Shown in pieces: positions 1 through 5,412 of a stretch of DNA of 24,234 nucleotides. A program made the translations under genes and the position numbers. How positions within the stretch are numbered: the stretch's first letter is position 1; each line of letters starts with the position of its first letter. The notes under the pieces are model-generated. The model saw only the letters and a program-made list of their open reading frames with translations, did not search any database and was not told where the DNA came from. The DNA comes from a virus, in the IMG/VR virus record IMGVR_UViG_3300007539_007300, positions 1 to 24,234 of that record; one strand, written 5' to 3'.

Positions 1-261
1 AAAGAAGAAAAAGAAAAAAAGAACCCCCCTATATCCCCCCAGAGGGAGGAGGGAGATTTTTTTATTTCTGAAAAGGCAAATGATCTAGTTTGGGGTCTTA
101 CCAGTGAAAATCGAGAGGAAGCAAGACAACACGCAAAAGGCTTATGCCTTCATAAGCTTGCTAATATTTTTCTCAACCGAAAAGAAAAGCCAGATTTTCG
201 CAACATAGAAGCCGCTTTTATTGGGTGGATAAAATGCTATACAAAAAAAATGGCAAGTTGA
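1..261 (+). CDS. C-terminal part of a probable phage replication protein (helicase-loader/initiator type), cut by the window edge
   Basis: An open frame enters at base 1 and ends with TGA at 259-261, giving 86 residues without a start. It opens with a lysine/glutamate-rich stretch and a proline-rich linker (NPPISPQREEG, residues 8-18), then a compact helical C-terminus with LCLHKLANIF, NIEAAFIGWIKCYTKK. A charged plus proline-rich linker followed by a small C-terminal domain ending in a 'fxxWlk' pattern is typical of phage replication initiators and DnaT/helicase-loader-like proteins that carry an N-terminal winged helix. That family link is inference, because the diagnostic N-terminus lies outside the window. 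Position just before an early operon with recombination genes fits. The linker codons are unusually GC-rich for this window (runs of C, then G, at 24-55). Confidence 0.5.
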   Translation, partial: KEEKEKKNPPISPQREEGDFFISEKANDLVWGLTSENREEARQHAKGLCLHKLANIFLNRKEKPDFRNIEAAFIGWIKCYTKKMAS

Positions 262-428
262 TTGAGGGTCAAATGCTACTAAAAAATCAACATAAAACGA
301 TTATAAATTGCTTTTAATGACAAATCCCGTAAAAATTGTTGCATCATACACGAAGAAAAAAAATACACGCAAAACGGGAAGTATTTTTAATTTCTGTAAA
401 TTATTTTAATATTTTGTTTAAAAAAATG

Positions 429-457
429 TTGACAGTTTGAATTTAGTCAAATATAGT
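429..457 (+). promoter_or_regulatory. Early promoter, sigma70 type
   Basis: TTGACA at 429-434 and TATAGT at 452-457 are separated by 17 bases, a near-consensus sigma70 promoter. Transcription would start near 464, about 20 bases before the first early ATG at 485. Two direct copies of TAGTCAA (444-450 and 454-460) lie 10 bp apart, one helical turn, over the spacer and the -10 element, where a phage repressor could bind. The 35-485 region otherwise holds no convincing gene between 262 and 484, only a spaced 6-bp inverted repeat (325-330 with 374-379). Confidence 0.8.
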
Positions 458-484
458 CAATCTATAACTTAACAAATAATAAAA

Positions 485-679
485 ATGACAAACTTTATAG
501 AAAATCTATTAATTAATATAATGAAAAGAAAAAGCTTCACACATCACGAGGCTTTATTATATATTAGAAATAATGCAACAAACTCTAATAATTATCTAGA
601 AACTTTGCATCATATTAAAACTGTAGTGAGCAAACAGAAACCACAAATTATAAATTATTTTGAGGTAAAAAATGCTTAA
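485..679 (+). CDS. Small early protein of unknown function, 64 aa
   Basis: First gene after the strong promoter at 429-457. The product is 64 residues, basic, mostly predicted helical (NLLINIMKRKSFTHHEALLYIR) with an asparagine-rich middle; no known domain is recognised. There is no Shine-Dalgarno sequence; instead the 14-base motif at 463-476 sits 8 bases before the ATG, exactly as before the gene starting at 5299 on the other strand. Its last 8 bases overlap the next gene (ATGCTTAA, 672-679), which suggests translational coupling. The evidence for reality is promoter, overlap and codon use, not homology. Confidence 0.65.
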   Translation: MTNFIENLLINIMKRKSFTHHEALLYIRNNATNSNNYLETLHHIKTVVSKQKPQIINYFEVKNA

Positions 680-929
680 ATTTATAAATCTATATAAAGA
701 TAAAATCACCGATCAAATAGAAGCATTAGTTTATCAAGATCTTAATGAGGCATTAATGGACTTAGAAGATGATAATGACTTTGTTTGTTTAACTACTCTT
801 AAATATTCTAACGGTAAAGTTGAGGTTGTAGAAACAGAAGCAGAGCTAGCAGAAAGATATAATCAACATATCGAGTATCTAGAACATGAAAGAGACGAAT
901 TACATTTTTTAAATGCAGGTAGATTATGA
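672..929 (+). CDS. Small acidic early protein of unknown function, 85 aa
   Basis: 85 residues, acidic (LMDLEDDNDF, VEVVETEAELAERYNQ), ending in a helical, probably coiled segment (HIEYLEHERDELHFL). No family recognised. It overlaps the previous gene by 8 bases and its TGA (927-929) overlaps the next ATG by 4 bases (ATGA), so it belongs to a translationally coupled early operon. Small acidic early phage proteins often bind or inhibit a host factor, but nothing here shows this. Confidence 0.7.
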   Translation: MLKFINLYKDKITDQIEALVYQDLNEALMDLEDDNDFVCLTTLKYSNGKVEVVETEAELAERYNQHIEYLEHERDELHFLNAGRL

Positions 930-1039
930 TTATTACAACTTTGATTACAATCGCACTTATTATATTAATCTTTGTAAAACCAGAAAGAAGATATGATATA
1001 GAATATGAAAATTTTATTAACTCTATGGATGATAACTAA
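926..1039 (+). CDS. Predicted single-span membrane microprotein, 37 aa
   Basis: A 37-residue frame starting with ATG at 926 inside the previous stop (ATGA overlap) and ending with TAA at 1037-1039. Residues 2-17 (IITTLITIALIILIFV) form one hydrophobic segment with no charge, followed by KPERRYD and an acidic tail, so the positive-inside rule places the C-terminus in the cytoplasm. No homolog recognised. The overlap at the 5' side and the next ATG two bases after its stop make it a better candidate than the overlapping alternative start at 1005 of the following gene. Short length keeps confidence moderate. Confidence 0.55.
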   Translation: MIITTLITIALIILIFVKPERRYDIEYENFINSMDDN

Positions 1040-1040
1040 A

Positions 1041-1247
1041 ATGATAAAATCAATAAATATATATCAATTAAGTGATAATAGATATGAGGGTCAATTAGAT
1101 ATACAATTATTTAAAGATTCTCAAGAACGAGTAATTCTAGATATTTCTAGTGAAGTAATAAAGGTAATTCATAAAAGCCTTGAAGATTATGCAAAATTAA
1201 AAATATCAAAATTATCTAAAAACTATATTGAACAAAATAATAAATAA
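1041..1247 (+). CDS. Small early protein of unknown function, 68 aa
   Basis: 68 residues from ATG at 1041. An in-frame ATG exists at 1005, but it would read through the preceding microprotein gene; 1041 lies one base after that gene's TAA and gives the more natural N-terminus (MIKSINIYQLSDNRYEG). The first half looks beta-rich (YEGQLDIQLFKDSQERVILDI), the second half a basic helix (VIKVIHKSLEDYAKLKISKLSKNYIEQNNK). No family recognised. It sits in the early operon just upstream of the recombination genes. Confidence 0.6.
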   Translation: MIKSINIYQLSDNRYEGQLDIQLFKDSQERVILDISSEVIKVIHKSLEDYAKLKISKLSKNYIEQNNK

Positions 1248-1260
1248 TATGGAGGAACAA

Positions 1261-1812
1261 ATGAATAAAACACACTGGCTTCAAAGCCCTAATAAAAATT
1301 ATTTAGGACACTGGGATTTACCAAATAGTAAAGATGTAGTTCTAACTATAAAATCAGCTAACTGGGAATCAGTAACAAACCCCCAAACAAATACAACAAC
1401 TGATAAGAGGGTTATTAGATTTGAAGAGAGTTTTGAATGGTTAAAGCCTTTTATATGTAATGAAACAAATGCAAAAACTATACGTAAAGTTACAGGTGAA
1501 AACTTTATGGAGGATTGCACAGGTAAGAAAATAAGAATAGGGATAGATAATATAATTGATAAAAAGCTAAAAGAGCAAATAGACTGTTTAAGAGTTAGAC
1601 ATGTTAGCCATGAGCAACTTATGCAAGATAAACAGCCTATTAATTACGAGCAAGTAGAAACTATATCTGAGCTATTAAATAAAGCAAATAAAGACATAGA
1701 GAAGTTCTGCTCTGCTTATAAGATTAATTCAATAAGTGAGTTGCCATCTTCTTTATATAACAAAGTTACAAATCAATTACAAAGAATGGTAAAAGAAAAT
1801 GAAGATAATTAA
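1261..1812 (+). CDS. Phage recombination-region protein of unknown function, 183 aa
   Basis: The start at 1261 is chosen because GGAGG (1252-1256) precedes it at normal spacing; an in-frame ATG at 1228 has no ribosome-binding site. The product of 183 residues contains a conserved-looking core: LTIKSANWE, ESFEWLKPFICNETNAKTIRKVTG and CTGKKIRIGID. The pattern 'kPf..N.TNakti.k..g......GkkI.i' is found in a family of phage proteins encoded next to YqaJ-type exonucleases. This supports a role in DNA recombination or single-strand annealing as inference from context only. The C-terminal 60 residues are helical. It overlaps the exonuclease gene by 14 bases. Confidence 0.75.
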   Translation: MNKTHWLQSPNKNYLGHWDLPNSKDVVLTIKSANWESVTNPQTNTTTDKRVIRFEESFEWLKPFICNETNAKTIRKVTGENFMEDCTGKKIRIGIDNIIDKKLKEQIDCLRVRHVSHEQLMQDKQPINYEQVETISELLNKANKDIEKFCSAYKINSISELPSSLYNKVTNQLQRMVKENEDN

Positions 1813-2407
1813 TTGCGAGCAAGGAACAGAGGAATGGTTTAATTGTAGATTAGGTAAAGCTACCGCAAGTAATTTTAATAAAGTTATTACAAGCTCTGGC
1901 TCTATAAGCGATCAGTTAAAAAAATATGCTTATTTATTAGCATCTGAAATGTTAGCTGTAGAACAAGAAGAAACTTATAAAAATGAAGCTATGCAAAGAG
2001 GCAATGACTTAGAACCCCTAGCAGTAGAAGAATATGAGTTAAATAGTTTTAATCCAGTTGAAAAAGTCGGCTTTATATCTTGCGGAGAATATGGAAGCTC
2101 ACCAGATGGTTTAGTTGATGATAACGGGCTTATAGAAATAAAATGCCCTAATAATACTACGCATACTATATATTTATATGAAAATAAATTACCTACAATT
2201 TACAAAGCACAAGTACAAGGTAATCTTTTTTGTACGGAAAGGGAATGGTGCGACTTTGTGAGCTTTAATCCTAATTTTAAAGAACAAGAAAAACTATTGA
2301 TTGTAAGAGTTTATAGAGATGAAAAATATATAAAATCTTTAGAAAAAGGGTTGCAACAATTAACAGATCTTAAAAAGAATATTTATGAAAAAATAAAAAA
2401 TAGGTAA
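1799..2407 (+). CDS. YqaJ/lambda-type recombination exonuclease, 202 aa
   Basis: The product should be a 5'-3' double-strand-DNA exonuclease acting in phage recombination. The 202 residues show the whole family core: QGTEEWFNCRLGKATASNF (8-26), RGNDLEPLAVEEYE (67-80), SPDGLVDDNGLIEIKCPN (101-118) and YKAQVQGNLFCTEREW (135-150). D103, E113 and K115 match the D...ExK metal-binding site of the PD-(D/E)xK nuclease fold, and Q138/Q140 match the conserved QVQ motif. Length is normal for the family (about 200-230). It overlaps the upstream gene by 14 bases and is followed by a broken SSB gene; exonuclease, annealing partner and SSB is a standard phage recombination set. Confidence 0.93.
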   Translation: MKIINCEQGTEEWFNCRLGKATASNFNKVITSSGSISDQLKKYAYLLASEMLAVEQEETYKNEAMQRGNDLEPLAVEEYELNSFNPVEKVGFISCGEYGSSPDGLVDDNGLIEIKCPNNTTHTIYLYENKLPTIYKAQVQGNLFCTEREWCDFVSFNPNFKEQEKLLIVRVYRDEKYIKSLEKGLQQLTDLKKNIYEKIKNR

Positions 2408-2410
2408 ATT

Positions 2411-2755
2411 ATGCAAGGAGTAAATAAAGTTATATTAATAGGAAATGTAGGTAAAACGCCAGAGATAAGGCAGCTACAAAATGGTAATGAAGTAGCTAAC
2501 TTTTCTATAGCAATAAATGAATATTGGAAAGACAAAGACGGAGAGAGAAAGGAAAACACGCAATAGTTTAATATAGTTATTTATAATAAAGGCTTAGTAG
2601 AAATTACAAAAAAATATATATCAAAAGGTAGCAAGCTTTCTATAGAAGGAAAACTTAATAATAGAAAATATCAAGATAGTTTAGGGCATGATAAATATAT
2701 AACCGAAATTATATGTAGCAATTTAACTTTATTAGATAAGAAAGATGAACAATAA
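2411..2755 (+). pseudogene. ssb: Single-stranded-DNA-binding protein gene interrupted by an amber codon
   Basis: Reading from ATG 2411 to TAA 2753-2755 gives a full SSB OB-fold except for a TAG at 2564-2566 (codon 52). Upstream: VNKVILIGNVGKTPEIR and NGNEVANFSIAINEYWKDK. Downstream, same frame: FNIVIYNKGLVEITKKYISKGSKLSIEGKL and RKYQDSLGHDKYITEI. In typical SSBs this site reads TEW(H/F)xxV; the TAG lies exactly on that conserved DNA-stacking Trp (W54 of the E. coli protein), one base from TGG. No ATG follows to restart. The protein also lacks the long acidic-tip tail of host SSB, as usual for phage versions. It may be a pseudogene, an amber-suppressed gene, or a sequencing error. Confidence 0.85.
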
Positions 2756-2924
2756 TAATGATGATAGATTGATAGATGTATTAGAAGCAATGAAACATTA
2801 TGAAGATGTTATGCACGAATACCTATGGCACAATCAAAAAGAATTGGCAGCTTTAGCAAAAATCAAATATTTACATTATAAAAAACTCCATGACAACGGA
2901 GAATTATATGAGCCTTTATTTTAA
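2745..2924 (+). CDS. Small protein of unknown function, 59 aa
   Basis: ATG at 2745 inside the end of the SSB frame (11-base overlap), TAA at 2922-2924. The 59 residues begin MNNNNDDRLIDVLEAM and are helical with many His and Tyr (KHYEDVMHEYLWHNQKEL, KIKYLHYKKLHDN). No family recognised. It is the last plus-strand gene of the early operon and ends 8 bases before the end of the convergent minus-strand gene at 2932. It would be the natural position for a late regulator in a lambdoid layout, but no DNA-binding motif can be seen. Confidence 0.6.
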   Translation: MNNNNDDRLIDVLEAMKHYEDVMHEYLWHNQKELAALAKIKYLHYKKLHDNGELYEPLF

Positions 2925-2931
2925 TTAAGGT

Positions 2932-3519
2932 TTATACTTTTTTAATAGTTTTATATATTTCTGTAAGCATTTCAATTGCTTCAATTAAGAACTTTTTAAT
3001 TGTTGCAAATCTTTTCTTATGTTTTCTCTGCAAAGCTCTTATAGAATAATTCTCTAAAACTAAATTATTAAGTATAATAAAACGTAAATTATTGCCCTCA
3101 AAGGCAGTCTTGACTTTATCCAGTCTTCTACTTGCGTTTATTTTTACATCAGTAAGAGAGCTAGAACCATCTTTAGAACTCTTATTATAAAAAAAATCAA
3201 AGTTGGTTTTAGTATGATTATTTATATTTGTTAAAGTGTAATCATTCTCATATTGTTCGACCGCCCATATTTGATCTATGTTTAGATTAAGGCTATCAAT
3301 TAATTTATTTGTTAATCCTTTTATATTAAAGCCTATTAAGTCATCATCACCTTGCTTAAAATAATTTATCTGCTTGCCTTGATCAATATATTTGCTAGCA
3401 AGTTCAAAATTAGTATTTTGTGAATTTCTAAAAACACCATCCTTAATTTTGCATTGTGATAATTTTTTGGCTTGTGTAAATGATATATCTTTTCTTTCTC
3501 CCAAAAAATTAGCTTGCAT
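2932..3519 (-). CDS. DUF6456-like helix-turn-helix protein, possible regulator, 195 aa
   Basis: 195 residues, start at 3519 with GAGG six bases upstream of the ATG on the minus strand. The C-terminal third (RRLDKVKTAFEGNN, then LRFIILNNLVLENYSIRALQ, then a basic segment HKKRFATIKKFLIEAIEMLTEIY, roughly residues 130-187) resembles the DUF6456 domain of alphaproteobacterial and phage proteins: 'rRldrl....l......il..vvlegksl........r..ak..l..AL..L...y'. Its layout is like sigma-region-4 or antitermination-Q-type helix-turn-helix. The N-terminal part (residues 1-120) is not recognised. It ends facing the early operon. A regulatory role is inference from fold pattern and location; the DUF6456 match needs a profile search. 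Confidence 0.65.
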   Translation of the reverse strand: MQANFLGERKDISFTQAKKLSQCKIKDGVFRNSQNTNFELASKYIDQGKQINYFKQGDDDLIGFNIKGLTNKLIDSLNLNIDQIWAVEQYENDYTLTNINNHTKTNFDFFYNKSSKDGSSSLTDVKINASRRLDKVKTAFEGNNLRFIILNNLVLENYSIRALQRKHKKRFATIKKFLIEAIEMLTEIYKTIKKV

Positions 3520-3562
3520 TTATAACCTCTACAATTAAGTTAAAAAATACATAAATATACTT

Positions 3563-3609
3563 TGAAGCCTCATTTTTAATCTATATCTTATCCATTTTGT
3601 GAGGCTTCA
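3563..3609 (-). terminator. Stem-loop between the RHH gene and the DUF6456-like gene
   Basis: A perfect 10-bp inverted repeat (TGAAGCCTCA at 3563-3572, TGAGGCTTCA at 3600-3609) with a 27-base AT-rich loop. One arm contains the stop codon of the minus-strand RHH gene. There is no strong T-run on the minus strand directly after the stem, so it could be a weak terminator, an RNA-stability element or a protein-binding site instead of a classical rho-independent terminator. Confidence 0.5.
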
Positions 3610-3810
3610 TTTATTTTCTTCAATGTAGCTCTCTAATAATTTAATAAGAACCTTTTTAATTGATGTATCATTTTTCACAACAATACATTTAAAATCTTTA
3701 TATAAATCAGGAGGCAAAGATGTGGTGACTAATATATCTTTTTTCTTTGTAATACTTTCTATTGTTTTTTGAATTATTTTATTATCTGGTTCTTTGTGTT
3801 TTATTGTCAT
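3607..3810 (-). CDS. Ribbon-helix-helix DNA-binding protein, 67 aa
   Basis: 67 residues from ATG at 3810; an earlier in-frame ATG at 3825 lies inside the upstream ankyrin gene's last codons, and the GGAGG-TAAATAAA leader points to 3810. The C-terminal 45 residues fit a MetJ/Arc ribbon-helix-helix: a beta strand (ILVTTSLPPDLYKDF), helix A, a turn (NDTS) and helix B (IKKVLIKLLESYIEEN). Such proteins dimerise and bind operators. It is the third gene in a minus-strand set with two ankyrin genes, starting one base after the stop of the second, and could autoregulate that cassette. The N-terminal 20 residues are basic and probably flexible. Confidence 0.75.
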   Translation of the reverse strand: MTIKHKEPDNKIIQKTIESITKKKDILVTTSLPPDLYKDFKCIVVKNDTSIKKVLIKLLESYIEENK

Positions 3811-3811
3811 T

Positions 3812-4303
3812 TTATTTACCTCCATGTTTTTTTAATAGTTCTGCAACTTCTAAGCGGTTTAAAAATGCAGCCTTATGTAAAGGAGTTTCACCCCATTTAT
3901 TTTTAGCATTAACATCTGCACCTTTTTCTATTAATAACTCTGCAACTTCTAAGTTGTTATGTTCTGCAGCCTTATGTAAAGGAGTATGGCCATATTGGTT
4001 TTCAGTCTTAACATCAGCCCCTTTTTCTATTAATAACTTTGCAACTTCTAAGTTGTTATTAAATGCAGTAACATGTAAAGGAGTTAAGCCATATTTATCT
4101 TTACGATTAACATCTGCTCCTTTTTCTATTAATAACTCTGCAACTTCTAGGCTGTTATACTGAGCAGCCCAATGCAAAGGAGTATCGCCCCATTTGCGAA
4201 AAACATTTATCTTTGCTCCATTTTTGATTAATAGCTTTGCTACTTTTAAGCTGTTCCACTTAGCAGCGTGAAATAATTGTTCTTTTAAATCTTCTTTTTC
4301 CAT
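3812..4303 (-). CDS. Ankyrin-repeat protein 2, 163 aa
   Basis: Start at 4303, 7-8 bases after GGAGG; the in-frame ATG at 4318 falls within the previous gene. About five ankyrin repeats fill the protein, each with the TPLHxAAxxNxLEVAxLLIxxGADV pattern; the last is cut short (VAELLKKHGGK). No signal peptide, membrane segment or other domain. Ankyrin repeats bind proteins. In phages and prophages of intracellular alphaproteobacteria (for example Wolbachia WO) they are carried as accessory genes that may act on the eukaryotic host; that function is inference here. The first repeat (LIKNGAKINV) matches a middle repeat of ankyrin protein 1, and both genes share leader and 3' end, so one probably arose from the other by duplication. 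Confidence 0.88.
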   Translation of the reverse strand: MEKEDLKEQLFHAAKWNSLKVAKLLIKNGAKINVFRKWGDTPLHWAAQYNSLEVAELLIEKGADVNRKDKYGLTPLHVTAFNNNLEVAKLLIEKGADVKTENQYGHTPLHKAAEHNNLEVAELLIEKGADVNAKNKWGETPLHKAAFLNRLEVAELLKKHGGK

Positions 4304-4304
4304 T

Positions 4305-5030
4305 TTATTTACCTCCATGTTTTTTTAGTAGTTTTGCAACTTCTACGCTGTTAGTACTTGCAGCTGAATGTAAAGGAGTAAAGCCATTGAAATTTTTAGC
4401 ATTAACATCTGCAGCTTTTTTAATTAAAAGCTCTGCAACTTCTGGGCTGTTATATTCTGCAGCCCAATGTAAAGGAGTATAACGATACGAATTTATAATA
4501 TTAACATCTAACCCTTTTTTTATTAAAAACTTTGCAACTTCTAAGTTGTTATATTCTGCTGCAATATGTAAAAGAGAAGATCCGTCCCAACTGCTAACAA
4601 CATTTATCTTTGCCCCATTTTTGATTAATAGATCTGCAACTTCTAAGTTGTTATTCACTACAGCATAACCTACAGCATTCAAATCATTATTAAGATCAGC
4701 TCCTTTTTCAATTAATAATTTAGCAAGTTCTACTCTGTTATGACGTGCTGCATAACACAAAGGAGTTTGGTCATCTCTATTTTCATTTTTAGCATTAACA
4801 TCAGCTCCTTTTTCTATTAATAGTTTTGCAACTTCTAACTCTATTGGTTTCTTATCATTTTTGTTACCAAATGCAACCACATGCAAAGGAGTAGATCCTT
4901 CCCAATCTTTAGCATTAATATCTGCACCCTGTTCAATTAATAACTTTGCTTGCTCTAAATCATTTTCTATAACAGCATCAAATAGTAGTTCGTTTAAATC
5001 GATGATGCTTTTACAGTATTTGTTTTCCAT
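4305..5030 (-). CDS. Ankyrin-repeat protein 1, 241 aa
   Basis: 241 residues from ATG at 5030, preceded by AAAGGAGG and the same TAAATAAA spacer as the two genes downstream. About seven ankyrin repeats: complete units show STPLHVVA, QTPLCYAA, YTPLHWAA and FTPLHSAA with GADVNAKN turns; the fourth (LNNDLNAVGYAVVNNN) is degenerate, and the second carries a short insert (GNKNDKKPIE). It ends with AKLLKKHGGK, as does protein 2, and the codons for HGGK-stop themselves form the GGAGG ribosome-binding site of the next gene. No export signal of a known kind is visible. It is a likely lysogenic-conversion (moron) gene mediating protein binding; target unknown. Confidence 0.9.
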   Translation of the reverse strand: MENKYCKSIIDLNELLFDAVIENDLEQAKLLIEQGADINAKDWEGSTPLHVVAFGNKNDKKPIELEVAKLLIEKGADVNAKNENRDDQTPLCYAARHNRVELAKLLIEKGADLNNDLNAVGYAVVNNNLEVADLLIKNGAKINVVSSWDGSSLLHIAAEYNNLEVAKFLIKKGLDVNIINSYRYTPLHWAAEYNSPEVAELLIKKAADVNAKNFNGFTPLHSAASTNSVEVAKLLKKHGGK

Positions 5031-5098
5031 TTTATTTACCTCCTTTCGTTTTTATTATGTTAATAACTCCCTTCTCTCCATTCAATACAATAATTAAC

Positions 5099-5299
5099 TC
5101 AACCATAATATACCTCATTATTATTAGTTGTGTTGGTTGGATAAATATCTAAATAACCTCTACAATCAAAGCATATTGTAGGGCTGCTTTCTGGCATGTC
5201 TACCAACATATATTTACGACCGCAGCATTCGCAGGTAATAATTTCTTTTTCTATTTCTGTTAGTATTCTTTCGTCTAAGTTTTGATTATCAATTTTCAT
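5099..5299 (-). CDS. Small zinc-ribbon-like protein, 66 aa
   Basis: 66 residues with CECC (C23, C25, C26) and CFDC (C43, C46) spaced 16 residues apart, the layout of a small zinc ribbon. The N-terminus is an acidic helix (NLDERILTEIEKEI) and the tail is Asn/Thr-rich. It is the promoter-proximal gene of the minus-strand block and starts with no Shine-Dalgarno; the 14-base motif at 5308-5321 (minus strand) lies 8 bases before the ATG, as before the early gene at 485. Lambda Q also carries a four-cysteine zinc site, so a transcription-regulatory role is possible, but the protein is far too short to be a Q homolog. Confidence 0.65.
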   Translation of the reverse strand: MKIDNQNLDERILTEIEKEIITCECCGRKYMLVDMPESSPTICFDCRGYLDIYPTNTTNNNEVYYG

Positions 5300-5320
5300 A
5301 ATTTGTTTTTGTTAAGTTAT

Positions 5321-5352
5321 AAATATATAAATATATAAATATATAAATAAAT
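5321..5352. repeat. AT-rich tandem repeat, 8-bp unit
   Basis: Three full copies of AAATATAT followed by AAATAAAT. It lies directly upstream of the minus-strand leader motif. It may form an easily melted minus-strand promoter region (TTGATT on the minus strand near 5354 is a possible -35) or an UP-type element. Confidence 0.6.
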
Positions 5353-5378
5353 CAAGATATATTTAAAAAAATAAATTG

Positions 5379-5406
5379 TTGACAGTGGGAAACATAATAG
5401 TATTGT
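5379..5406 (+). promoter_or_regulatory. Late promoter, lambda pR'-like position
   Basis: TTGACA (5379-5384), 16-base spacer, TATTGT (5401-5406). The preceding TGTTGACAGT block is shared with the early promoter at 427-436. Transcription would begin near 5413. The inverted repeat ATTGTT/AACAAT (5402-5407 and 5413-5418) overlaps the -10 element and start point. An exact second copy of TATTGT occurs at 5424-5429, 23 bases downstream, where a sigma-dependent promoter-proximal pause could form. Confidence 0.7.
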
Positions 5407-5412
5407 TTTTCC

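Noticed and set aside
262-484. Small open frames and a 6-bp spaced inverted repeat (325-330/374-379) upstream of the early promoter
   Set aside because: The frames are under 20 codons without ribosome-binding sites, and the repeat has a loop above 40 bases with no T-run placement typical of a terminator.
3762-4163. 133-codon plus-strand open frame opposite the ankyrin and RHH genes
   Set aside because: Its repeated ATSKLL/CKGV composition is the mirror of the ankyrin repeat codons on the minus strand; it has no ribosome-binding site and no gene-like composition.
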